Source: Paenibacillus uliginis N3/975
GTDB lineage: Bacteria; Bacillota; Bacilli; Paenibacillales; Paenibacillaceae
NCBI RefSeq assembly: GCF_900177425.1
Contig: NZ_LT840184.1
Span: forward strand, 5,825,787-5,889,786
Direction: 5' to 3'
DNA: 64,000 nt
The position numbers were made by a program, and so were the translations under genes. Of this stretch, positions 34,634-43,306 are shown one piece after another. The first letter of the stretch is position 1; every line of letters begins with the position of its first letter. Under the pieces are notes generated by a model that saw nothing but the letters and a program-made list of their open reading frames with translations, searched no databases and had not been told where the DNA came from.

Positions 34634-36925
34634 TTATAGTCCCAGCTTCTGGTTCAACGCATCAATCACTGCCGTCAGTTTTTCCTCAGACATACCGCCA
34701 ATCATGCCTCCGATTGAACGGAGACCGTCGTATTTCTTCCAATGCACAACGGCATCAAACAGCTCGGTCAAACCGCTGTCCATGCTATCTGCAAACATAG
34801 CTCCCATCTGCTTAATCCGTTCCATACTAAGCTCCATAAGCTCTGAAGCGAGAGGCGCTGTTTCCGGGATCGCCAGCAGCTCATAAAACTTCGTATTACG
34901 TGTAACTTTTTTAAATGGAATTGCTGTTGAAATTACGTTAATGGACACAGACAGCGGTGTATCCACAGATGATCCGCCGACTAAAACATCATATACGCCG
35001 GTTTCCGCGAACCAGTCCTGAATTTCTGTATTGTAGTAAGCGAAGGCACGCTTATCGAGCGTAAAGCTCACCGTCTTGGCTTCGCCTGGCTCAAGATGAA
35101 CTTTCTCGAAGCCTTTCAATTCCTTCACAGGCCGGACAACCGTACTATCAAGCGGCTTCACATAGAGCTGTACCACTTCCTTGCCTGTACGATCCCCTGT
35201 ATTACGAACCGTCACGGTAATCGTCGCAGACTCTGTATCCTTCACTTGATCCTTATCTATTGAAATATTCTCGTAAGCAAATTGAGTGTAACTAAGTCCA
35301 TGTCCGAACGAGAACAACGGCTGCTCCTTCTTGGCTTCGTAGTATCGATACCCTACAAACAGCCCTTCTCCGTAATACACTTCACTCTTGCCGCCCGGGA
35401 AATTAAGATAGGCCGGGGTTTGCTCCAATGTCACAGGAAAAGTCTCGGCCAGCTTGCCGCTTGGATTCACAGCTCCATACAAAACGTCCGCTGCTGCGGA
35501 GCCTGTTGCCTGACCTGCCAGATATCCTTCAAGCACGGCTTTCACATCAGACAACCAAGGCATGGAAACTGGTGATCCATTAGAGAGCACAACAACCGTA
35601 TTCGGTTGCACCGCTGAAACCCGCTTGATCAGCTCGATTTGCGAACCCGGGATATGAAGATGCGTACGATCGACACCTTCAGATTCAAATGAATCCGGCA
35701 AGCCTGCAAAAATAACAGCCACGTCTGTCCCTGCTGCAGCCTCTACAGCTTCAGCAATCAGGTCTTCATGAATGGCATCGCCTTTTAGGCTGTAGCCTTC
35801 AGCGTAAGCCACCTTGCCCTGTGCCATCTCCACGATTGCATCATAAGCCGCATCAAGCCGCGTTGGGGCAATATGTGAGCTGCCGCCGCCTTGATAGCGC
35901 GGATTTTTAGCAAATGCACCAATAACAGCAACCGACTGCTGAGGCCCCAGAGGGAGCAGATTGTCTTCATTCTTCAACAGGACCATACATTCCGCTGCTG
36001 TACGGCGGGCCAGCTTGTGATGCTCCTCTTGGTCGTAGGTGAAGCCCGGCTTCTTGTTGTCAAAGCCCTTGAAAATCACCGTCAGCAGCCGCTCTACTGT
36101 ACGGTCTAGCACCGATTCATCCAATTCACCGGATTTCACAGCTTCGACGATCATCCCATCATGCTCTGGCCCAACATAAGGCATCTCCAGCTCAAGCCCG
36201 GCCTTTAAGCCTTTGACCCGCTCGTTAATGGCCCCCCAGTCGGTCATAACCAGACCTTGGTGTCCCCATCTTTCTTTCAACACATCGGTCAGCAAGTCTT
36301 CATTCTCCGAACAGAACTCTCCGTTCACCAGATTGTACGCGCACATCACGGTCCAGGCATCCCCTGCTGTGATCGGTCCTTCAAAGCTGCGGAGGTAAAT
36401 TTCATGCAATGTTCTTTCATCCACAACGGCGTTAATGGAGTTACGGAGCGTCTCTTGGTTGTTGACTGCAAAATGCTTTACCGAGGTTCCAACGCCTTCA
36501 CCCTGTACACCATATACGTGATGCGTTCCCATCTCCGAGGACAGGTATGGGTCCTCGGAGAAATATTCAAAGTTTCGGCCGCATAACGGTGAACGCTTGA
36601 TATTGACAGCCGGTCCAAGAATGATCTGCACATCCTCCGCCTGACACTCTTCGCCAAGCGCCTTGCCGACTTCTTGGATCAACTGCCGATCCCATGAGGA
36701 GGCAAGCCCGGCGCCGCTCGGAAAGCAGGTGGATGGAACGGTTTTGCTGGACATGTCTGCGAGGTCCCCCTGTTTCCGCAAGCCATGTGGGCCATCCGTC
36801 ATTGAAATCGACGGTATTCCGAGCCGTTCTACCGGCTTGGTCTGCCACATGTTCAGACCGGAACAAAGACTTGCTTTCTCCTCCAGAGTCATCTGTGTAA
36901 TGATTTCTTGTATATTTCGATTCAT
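34634..36925 (-). CDS. Glycoside hydrolase family 3 beta-glycosidase with FnIII-like domain
   Basis: 763 residues. N-domain motifs PSISMTDGPHGLRKQ, GPAVNIKRSPLCGRNFEYFSED and nucleophile Asp229 in GLVMTDWG; C-domain with GSSHIAPTRLDAA; a fibronectin-type-III-like domain near residues 570-650 (KEVVQLYVKPLDSTVVRP); and a further C-terminal helical tail of about 100 residues ending near MIGGMSEEKLTAVID that is not part of the core enzyme. No signal peptide. Typical of cytoplasmic beta-glucosidases/xylosidases. It follows the symporter gene by 15 bases and forms one operon with it and the second GH3. Confidence 0.92.
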   Translation of the reverse strand: MNRNIQEIITQMTLEEKASLCSGLNMWQTKPVERLGIPSISMTDGPHGLRKQGDLADMSSKTVPSTCFPSGAGLASSWDRQLIQEVGKALGEECQAEDVQIILGPAVNIKRSPLCGRNFEYFSEDPYLSSEMGTHHVYGVQGEGVGTSVKHFAVNNQETLRNSINAVVDERTLHEIYLRSFEGPITAGDAWTVMCAYNLVNGEFCSENEDLLTDVLKERWGHQGLVMTDWGAINERVKGLKAGLELEMPYVGPEHDGMIVEAVKSGELDESVLDRTVERLLTVIFKGFDNKKPGFTYDQEEHHKLARRTAAECMVLLKNEDNLLPLGPQQSVAVIGAFAKNPRYQGGGSSHIAPTRLDAAYDAIVEMAQGKVAYAEGYSLKGDAIHEDLIAEAVEAAAGTDVAVIFAGLPDSFESEGVDRTHLHIPGSQIELIKRVSAVQPNTVVVLSNGSPVSMPWLSDVKAVLEGYLAGQATGSAAADVLYGAVNPSGKLAETFPVTLEQTPAYLNFPGGKSEVYYGEGLFVGYRYYEAKKEQPLFSFGHGLSYTQFAYENISIDKDQVKDTESATITVTVRNTGDRTGKEVVQLYVKPLDSTVVRPVKELKGFEKVHLEPGEAKTVSFTLDKRAFAYYNTEIQDWFAETGVYDVLVGGSSVDTPLSVSINVISTAIPFKKVTRNTKFYELLAIPETAPLASELMELSMERIKQMGAMFADSMDSGLTELFDAVVHWKKYDGLRSIGGMIGGMSEEKLTAVIDALNQKLGL

Positions 36926-36940
36926 ATTTAAACGTCCTCC

Positions 36941-38272
36941 TTACATGTTTTGCATACTTGGTGTTGTGATGTCAGCGGAAATGTCCGATCCGCCTTCGGT
37001 TGCAACAGGTTCCCCAATTTCAGGCAACGGCTTAATGGAAATCATACCGATCACCATAAACACGGCGAGTGCGATATAGAAGAAAGTCCAGTCTCCAATG
37101 CCAGTCATCGTGCCTGCGCTAAGCAGGAACGGCGCGATTGCAGGTACAATCGATTGCGGTAGCGCGTTCGCCACGTTCATAATGCCGAAGTCTTTAGCGG
37201 AATCTTCTTTACGAGGCAGAATCCGTGCGACGAGCGCCATATCAACAGCAGAGAAACAACCGAACCCGAGACCAAGAACCGCTGAAGCGATTACAAATGC
37301 AGTGAAGTTAGGAACAAATGCAAAGACCAGTGTTGCCAGAACCATAATCAAAGCCGACAAATACAGGAACGGTTTTTGCTTACGGAACTTATCAGACAGC
37401 ACTCCGCCAAATATACTCGTAACGGCCATCGCAATCATAGAGATAATGTTCACGGTTGCTACGCTGGCCGTTGCCTCGGCTTCCGTATAGCCCATCCGGT
37501 TAACCAGCATCATGGTGAAATAGAGACTGCTACAGTAACCCATCATTAACAGAAACTTCGATACAACCGCCCAGGTGAAAGCCGGAAAACGACGTGGGCT
37601 AGGGTAGACCTTACTGAGCTTCTCGCCAAACGGAATCTTTTCTTTTTCCTTATGAACGGCCTCCACTTTACCATCCTGAATCAGGAACAAGCTGAGGACC
37701 GGGCCCACCACCCCAATCACAGCGAGCAAAATCCATTTCGTTACTGAAGAAGCATCCGTCATGATCGTCATCATGACCATACCGATCGCAATGGCAACCG
37801 GCAGCACCAATCCCAGAAGTCCGGATACGGTACCTTGTTTCTCCTGCTTCACCTGATCTGGTATCAGCGCGGTATATGCTGCCATCCCGAAGTTGAAGAA
37901 TAATTGTGCAATGGCCCAACCGATAATAATGAGCCATAACGAGGACGTCATACCAATTAACAGAAGAGCAGCACAGCCGATCAAAGGACCTATCAGAATC
38001 CATGTCCGCCGGCGGCCAAACGATATGTTCGTCCGGTCACTAATCGCACCGCCCAGAGGGTTCCCGATCAAGGCAAAGAATGCGCCAATACCAGCAACCA
38101 GACCATAAGAAGATGTATATCCGTTCGGGTCAATCTCGATCATCTTGAATGTCAGCAATAAGGATGCCGGTGTCATTAATGCCAGCATCATACAGCCGTA
38201 GCCTAGCATAATGCCGAAAGTCAATCTGCCCAAAGGTGTTCGAACCTGCCCTTTCACCTTAGCTCCAGCCAT
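36941..38272 (-). CDS. MFS sugar symporter (GPH/SLC45-like)
   Basis: 443 residues, about twelve membrane helices, loop signature SDRTNISFGRRRTWIL near residue 82 and a second-half GGVLSDKFRKQKPF repeat. It should import the oligosaccharide cleaved by the two GH3 enzymes in the same operon. Two cre boxes lie 20-130 bases upstream, so the whole unit is probably repressed when glucose is available. The AraC-GH39 gene upstream is the likely specific regulator. Confidence 0.9.
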   Translation of the reverse strand: MAGAKVKGQVRTPLGRLTFGIMLGYGCMMLALMTPASLLLTFKMIEIDPNGYTSSYGLVAGIGAFFALIGNPLGGAISDRTNISFGRRRTWILIGPLIGCAALLLIGMTSSLWLIIIGWAIAQLFFNFGMAAYTALIPDQVKQEKQGTVSGLLGLVLPVAIAIGMVMMTIMTDASSVTKWILLAVIGVVGPVLSLFLIQDGKVEAVHKEKEKIPFGEKLSKVYPSPRRFPAFTWAVVSKFLLMMGYCSSLYFTMMLVNRMGYTEAEATASVATVNIISMIAMAVTSIFGGVLSDKFRKQKPFLYLSALIMVLATLVFAFVPNFTAFVIASAVLGLGFGCFSAVDMALVARILPRKEDSAKDFGIMNVANALPQSIVPAIAPFLLSAGTMTGIGDWTFFYIALAVFMVIGMISIKPLPEIGEPVATEGGSDISADITTPSMQNM

Positions 38273-38294
38273 CTATATAACCCCCTCAATCAAT

Positions 38295-38310
38295 ATGAAA
38301 ACGATTACAA
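38295..38310 (+). promoter_or_regulatory. cre (CcpA) site, perfect consensus
   Basis: ATGAAAACGATTACAA matches all 16 positions of WTGNAARCGNWWNCAW. It lies 23 bases upstream of the symporter start codon. Confidence 0.8.
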
Positions 38311-38386
38311 TTATAGTATAAAAGAAACCACCTTCTTCAAGACAGGCGGCTTCTTACAGACTTCTATGCTTATTTTTAATGTTTTA

Positions 38387-38402
38387 TTGTAAACGCTTTC
38401 CT
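38387..38402 (+). promoter_or_regulatory. cre (CcpA) site, second copy
   Basis: TTGTAAACGCTTTCCT matches 15 of 16 consensus positions. It lies between the end of the AraC-GH39 gene and the symporter operon. Two sites in tandem strengthen the case for CcpA control. Confidence 0.7.
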
Positions 38403-38438
38403 TATTTCGGTATAAGGAGATTAAAAATCAACACAATT

Positions 38439-40973
38439 TTAGTCATAGGTCGGCATCAGTTCAATTAGCTCCACTTCATGTGGTGCGAGACTGGAATGAA
38501 CGGTTAACGCCGCCTCATCCACCCTCACATATTGAACATGTCTGCGGGGACAGGAATTCGCCTTTAGGTATTGGATATCCTCCTGTGTCAGAGATTCCGG
38601 TGCCCCCATTGTTACCCAGGCATCATAGCTGCTGCCCTGGCTGCGGCTGATCGTATGGGTAATCATCTTGTAATGACCATTTGGTAGATTGCTGAGAGCT
38701 ATGTCAATTTTTAATGTCCGCTCATTCTTGAATCCATTATAACGGTGAGTTGCATCAATAAATGAAATATCACCCATAGCATAGAGCTCATCGAAGTGGC
38801 AGTAATTATAAGTCAGGACCTGATATCCCCCGCTCCCCGCAGTCACAATATACCCGTCTCCTTGAGCTATAACGGTACTCCCTAGCTTTGTTAACAGCTC
38901 ATATGCATACATCGCGGGTTTCGGGATACCATACTGTGCAATCAAACCGAGTCCACCGTGAAACAACTGTTGCGATGGAAACGTCTCCTCAATATTGTCA
39001 CTAAGCACCCAATAACCGAATCCATGAACGACGTCCAGATTATCAAGCAGATTTTTCGCAATATAAGCAGCCTTGTACAACGTATCATTCGTGAGCTCTC
39101 GATGGTATCCCGTCGAATTCCATTCCGTAAGATAAATCTCGCAGCCGGATAATCCGTACTCTGCGATCAGCTTAAGCTCATCTTCCAGCTTCTCCTTTAA
39201 GAAATCCGGATTCGAAGAGATTCCGCGAAATTCTTCAAGCAGCTGATAATAGGAGTCTGTATCGTACTTCTGAGCCATATATTCCTTGTTCATCAACTTC
39301 TCAAAGCGCTCGTGCGGATAGAAGTGAAGTGGAATAAAGTCTGGCTGGCAACTATTCTTTCTGCAAAATTCAAAAAAATCCTTAACCATGGACATGGATT
39401 CCATCGTAATAATCCGTCCTGGAGCTCCAATTTGGAGTGCCTGTGATATATTTTTGACCGTCTGATAGGTTCTGTAATACAACTCATTGTATTCATCGTG
39501 TGACGCTGGCCAGAATATATGAAGCTCCGGCTCGTTCCAGAATTCAAACTTCCAGCTCTTCACTTCCGCTGCCCCATACCGATTCATGCAGTGACGGATG
39601 AATCGGTCAACCAGCTCGCACCACTTATCCACGGACTTGGGCGGACTGGTATAACTGGCTCTGTAGAATACCGATTTATCCGTATCAGATGCCAGAGCAG
39701 AAGGCATAAATCCAAGCTCTACAAAAGGCTTTAGCCCGACAGACAGCAAAAAATCGAACAATTGGTCCACAAACCGGAAATTATAACGGGGCTTCCCGGC
39801 TCCATCCTCATCGTAAACCATCATCCCGTCATCAAAGATGCCGTGGAACCGCAAATAACGGAACGGACTCTTCTGCTGTACATGCTTCAGCTGCTGCTGC
39901 ACATCTGCATGCAGCCCTTCCTTCGCTTTTCCGATGGTGATCAGATTCTTCCACGTATGCTGAACGGTTGTTCCTTGGATTGCAGTATCAATTTTATAGG
40001 CCCTAGTTTCCAAAGTCTGAACTTTCTCTACCTCCCGAGACTGGCTCCGCTCCAGAAACTGACGGATAATGCCAAGCGCGCTGGAATGATTAAAGTTCAG
40101 ATAATGAGAGGAGATATCCTCATTCTTCTTCTGGACCATATCCGGACGGTACTGCTTACGGTACTCATGAGGCGTCATATGGTAGCGGTTCTTAAAGGCG
40201 GTGTAAAACGACTTGGCATTCGGGAACCCATGATTCAAAGCAAGATCCGCGATCGGAATCTCGTCATAGTTAAGCAGATCCTCTACTGCATTTTTCAGAC
40301 GGATGCTGGTCAGATAGGATTGAAAATTCAGTCCGATATTTTCACTGAAAAATTTGGACAGATATGGAACCGAGAGAAATTCACGCTCTGCCAAAGACTG
40401 AAGCGAAATCGGATCTTTGTAGTGTTCATCAATATAAGTAATAATACGTAGCATTCGTTCCATATACTTCTCGTTTATCGCACCGCTCGATCCGGTCGTC
40501 CGGAATTGCTTCAAGAGAATGGAGAATACGGCCAACATCCGAATCCCCATGTCCAGTTCATAAGCTTCCTCCTTCTTATTGTTCAGCTGCACCATTTCCG
40601 CGAGCAAATGGCGGATTTGATCGAGGGCTCCACGCTGCTCGGACCGTGCTGTACGAGATTCACATTTGAATAGAATATTCTCAATGCCCCTAATATTCTC
40701 TTTCAAATAGGATATAGGAATGAGAAACGTAGCGATAATGTTATTATTCAGACCAATCACTTCATGAACATGACATTGATTGATCAGAAATACATCCCCT
40801 TCAGCCAAGGTGTGCTGCTGACTCCCTACCGTAACTTCCAGTTTACCGTTCAATACAAAAATGATCTCCACACTGTTATGCCAATGGCTTGGCACATAAT
40901 TGACTCTGTGCAGTGATACATCAAAAGGTAATGCGTCCCCGGTCTCAACCAGTTCGTAGATGGATGTCTTCAA
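38439..40973 (-). CDS. AraC-family regulator fused to a GH39-type glycosidase domain
   Basis: 844 residues. Residues 20-95 form a cupin (VPSHWHNSVEIIFVLNGKLE); 185-280 the paired helix-turn-helix (LQSLAEREFLSVPYLSKFF, IADLALNHGFPNAKSFYTAF, HMTPHEYRKQY); about 325-840 a GH39 beta-xylosidase-like TIM barrel plus beta domain. Both GH39 catalytic residues are in place: acid/base Glu481 in FEFWNEPEL and nucleophile Glu617 in IYLTEWNS. No signal peptide. It therefore could either sense a xyloside-like ligand with an enzyme-derived pocket or hydrolyse its own inducer. It precedes the symporter-GH3-GH3 operon in the same direction and is its likely regulator. Confidence 0.92.
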   Translation of the reverse strand: MKTSIYELVETGDALPFDVSLHRVNYVPSHWHNSVEIIFVLNGKLEVTVGSQQHTLAEGDVFLINQCHVHEVIGLNNNIIATFLIPISYLKENIRGIENILFKCESRTARSEQRGALDQIRHLLAEMVQLNNKKEEAYELDMGIRMLAVFSILLKQFRTTGSSGAINEKYMERMLRIITYIDEHYKDPISLQSLAEREFLSVPYLSKFFSENIGLNFQSYLTSIRLKNAVEDLLNYDEIPIADLALNHGFPNAKSFYTAFKNRYHMTPHEYRKQYRPDMVQKKNEDISSHYLNFNHSSALGIIRQFLERSQSREVEKVQTLETRAYKIDTAIQGTTVQHTWKNLITIGKAKEGLHADVQQQLKHVQQKSPFRYLRFHGIFDDGMMVYDEDGAGKPRYNFRFVDQLFDFLLSVGLKPFVELGFMPSALASDTDKSVFYRASYTSPPKSVDKWCELVDRFIRHCMNRYGAAEVKSWKFEFWNEPELHIFWPASHDEYNELYYRTYQTVKNISQALQIGAPGRIITMESMSMVKDFFEFCRKNSCQPDFIPLHFYPHERFEKLMNKEYMAQKYDTDSYYQLLEEFRGISSNPDFLKEKLEDELKLIAEYGLSGCEIYLTEWNSTGYHRELTNDTLYKAAYIAKNLLDNLDVVHGFGYWVLSDNIEETFPSQQLFHGGLGLIAQYGIPKPAMYAYELLTKLGSTVIAQGDGYIVTAGSGGYQVLTYNYCHFDELYAMGDISFIDATHRYNGFKNERTLKIDIALSNLPNGHYKMITHTISRSQGSSYDAWVTMGAPESLTQEDIQYLKANSCPRRHVQYVRVDEAALTVHSSLAPHEVELIELMPTYD

Positions 40974-41204
40974 TCTATTTCCCTCCTTTTCTTCGTCGTG
41001 TTCAACATGCTAAATGCCACCTTAATATGATGAATTTCAGTACAATGGCCTGCCAATTATGTTAAAGTTAGATTGTGTTTGTTATATTTTGGAATAAAAG
41101 GCCCTATGTCCTTTGTCTAATCTTATAAGTATGTAGACCTACCATGCAAATATTTGGGGGATTATACACCGATTTATAGAGAATTAATGAAAGGAGGTGA
41201 GTTT

Positions 41205-41381
41205 ATGGGTATGGGTATGGGAATGTCCATGTTTGGATTATGGCCAACTTTGATGTTCATAGTAAACGGGCTTTTCTTACTACTTGGATTGTATGCACTA
41301 TATCTCCTCATTAAACTTTTGATTCGGGCCATAACAGCGGTAGAACTCTACATAGATGAGAAGAGGAACCGGCGGTTTTAA
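41205..41381 (+). CDS. Small Met/Gly-rich membrane protein
   Basis: 58 residues from an ATG preceded by an optimal AAAGGAGGTGA. A longer reading begins at 41154 but has no ribosome site. The protein starts MGMGMGMSMFG, has a hydrophobic span of about 30 residues (one or two membrane helices) and ends in a charged tail EKRNRRF. I do not recognise the family. It is monocistronic: a hairpin and a terminator follow within 120 bases. The very strong ribosome site suggests high expression under some condition. Confidence 0.75.
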   Translation: MGMGMGMSMFGLWPTLMFIVNGLFLLLGLYALYLLIKLLIRAITAVELYIDEKRNRRF

Positions 41382-41450
41382 ATCAGAGCCGGATATTTGT
41401 TTCAAGGTCTATGCGCTATTGTCGTGTGAAAACAAGGAGAAATAAAAATA

Positions 41451-41499
41451 GCTGTCGAGACGCTCGACAGCCTGAGCCCCGATACTCGGGGCTTTTTCT
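41451..41499 (+). terminator. Double hairpin terminator
   Basis: A perfect 9-bp stem GCTGTCGAG / CTCGACAGC (41451-41471) is followed by AGCCCCGA / TCGGGGCT (41475-41493) and a T-run. It ends the small membrane protein message. The second hairpin belongs to the repeated module. Confidence 0.85.
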
Positions 41500-41540
41500 A
41501 TTTCGATCTACTCCACAATCAGGCTACACGCCAAAACATA
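41474..41540. repeat. Terminator module, copy B
   Basis: Matches 32141-32212: terminator stem, then TATTTCGATCTACTCC, CAATCAGGCT and CCAAAA. It lacks about five bases after the T-run relative to copy A. Confidence 0.75.
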
Positions 41541-41650
41541 CAATATATTTCCATGAAAACATGCCTTTCTCTTCCAACTTATTTATTACCGGCATTGGAT
41601 ATGGTAGATTAGAGTCCATAAAACTATTAGTTTCAGGAGATGGATTCCTC

Positions 41651-43306
41651 ATGAACCTTATCCAGCCGCTGGATGATATACAATGGCAGACACTCATACA
41701 ACATACAGCCGCATACTTCAATGACCTGACAGTAAAACGCGGATTTCAATATTACAAGCAGGGCCGGGTCTCTTCGCTGCAGCTGTACGAATCCGGTCAT
41801 ATCGAAGCTGTAGTGGAAGGAAGAGAAACTTATCACGTCGACCTTGTCCCGGGTTCTCTGGATGACAGCCGCTGCACTTGTCCGGTCAGAAAGAGCTGCA
41901 AGCACATGGTAGCTGTCCTGCTGGATGCTGCAGGCAAGCAGGGGCGATCCGTTCACGCGCTCGTGAACGCCCATTCAACCAATCTCATCCGGTTCGGCGA
42001 GTTGACTTCAACCGAGCACGGGGCTTCTCCGTATTCGGCCCACACAGCCGCGAACAGACAAGCAGCCACCTTAGCAAACTTCAAAGAACAAGCCAACCGA
42101 CTATCCGAAATGCCTATCTCTGATTGGCATAAGCTGTTTGGCCAATGCACCACAGCACTGGGGGTCAACACCTTAAACTCCCTGTACTCCAGAAATGCAC
42201 TGGAAGCCATCTTCCGCATCAAACCTGCTCTTAGCGGAGTCATGGATGTGCTGTTCGAGCTTCATGCTCGACTGTTCGTGCTCGAAAGGCTGGTGAGACA
42301 ACCGCAGAGCCACAACACGGGCTCCGGTCTATTTATGGGCTATCACGTCCAGATTGCTGCGGATGATATCCAGAAAGACATCGAGCAGCACTTCGCATCT
42401 GGTCACTTCTCCATTCCAGTTGAAACAGAGCATTCACAGCGTATGAGCGAAACGTTAACTTATTTGCGAGATAAAATGCTGACCGAAGCCCGAAACCACT
42501 CATTCTTCTCCAATATCTACAACCAGCTTTGGGTGTACGGCATTCATTCCAATGAACGGGATACACAACTGTACTCCGAAGAGCTGGACCATCTGAAATC
42601 GGCTGAGGCGGAACTCGGTAACGCATATTCGCGATCTGCGGGTATGCTTGCGCAAAGCTTGATGCACTTCTTTCTCTCCGAGGATCAAAAGGCTTGGGAA
42701 CTGCTTCGATCTGCCGACAAAGGACTTTACATTCAACCTGAGCAGCTGATCCATTTCCTTGATGTGCTTTCTCAAGATCAAGACTGGACGCGCTTAACGG
42801 GGTGGCTCACCGAGATCGGCCCGCTGCTGGCCAGCTACCGAAATCACAATTTAAACAGCTATATGGCCTACTGGGATCAAGCGATACAGCAGCTGCCGCA
42901 AGCAGAGCAGTCCCTGTGGGACACACTGGTGGACATGCTTCCTTATTCCAAGGATATTTACCAGGAAACACTGCTTGCCCATGGCAAATGGCAGCAATGG
43001 ATGGATTTTCAACTAAGCACCGGCAAAGAGCCGCTGGAGTTTCGTGTCAGCGTACTGCAGCCGATCGAGAAGCATGCACCGGAACTGCTGCTGCCTTTTT
43101 TTCATCAGGCGGTAGAACGATACATTCTTCAAAAGAACAGAGCCAGCTATAAAGCAGCAGTCAAGCTGCTCAAGCGTTTGTCTAAGCTATACAAAAAAAT
43201 GAAGCAGGAAGACCGCTGGGATACATTCATTACCGCCTTTGCCGGACGGCATAGCCGGCTTCGCGCACTCCAGGAGGAGCTTCGGAGAGGAAAACTGATA
43301 TCATGA
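41651..43306 (+). CDS. SWIM zinc-finger protein
   Basis: 551 residues from the ATG at MNLIQPLDDIQ with CAGGAG 11 bases upstream. An open frame extends upstream to 41411 but would run through two terminator hairpins and has no ribosome site, so I reject that start. Residues 76-86 hold the SWIM motif CTCPVRKSCKH (CxCx5CxH) in a 60-residue N-terminal domain; the rest is helical without a family I can name. SWIM domains bind DNA or protein. The gene overlaps the SNF2 helicase gene by four bases (ATGA), so the two proteins probably form a complex acting on DNA or transcription. Confidence 0.87.
   Translation: MNLIQPLDDIQWQTLIQHTAAYFNDLTVKRGFQYYKQGRVSSLQLYESGHIEAVVEGRETYHVDLVPGSLDDSRCTCPVRKSCKHMVAVLLDAAGKQGRSVHALVNAHSTNLIRFGELTSTEHGASPYSAHTAANRQAATLANFKEQANRLSEMPISDWHKLFGQCTTALGVNTLNSLYSRNALEAIFRIKPALSGVMDVLFELHARLFVLERLVRQPQSHNTGSGLFMGYHVQIAADDIQKDIEQHFASGHFSIPVETEHSQRMSETLTYLRDKMLTEARNHSFFSNIYNQLWVYGIHSNERDTQLYSEELDHLKSAEAELGNAYSRSAGMLAQSLMHFFLSEDQKAWELLRSADKGLYIQPEQLIHFLDVLSQDQDWTRLTGWLTEIGPLLASYRNHNLNSYMAYWDQAIQQLPQAEQSLWDTLVDMLPYSKDIYQETLLAHGKWQQWMDFQLSTGKEPLEFRVSVLQPIEKHAPELLLPFFHQAVERYILQKNRASYKAAVKLLKRLSKLYKKMKQEDRWDTFITAFAGRHSRLRALQEELRRGKLIS

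Noticed and set aside
41411..41650. Upstream extension of the SWIM gene
   Set aside because: The extension would be translated through two terminator hairpins and the repeat module; a good ribosome site exists at 41633 for the later ATG.
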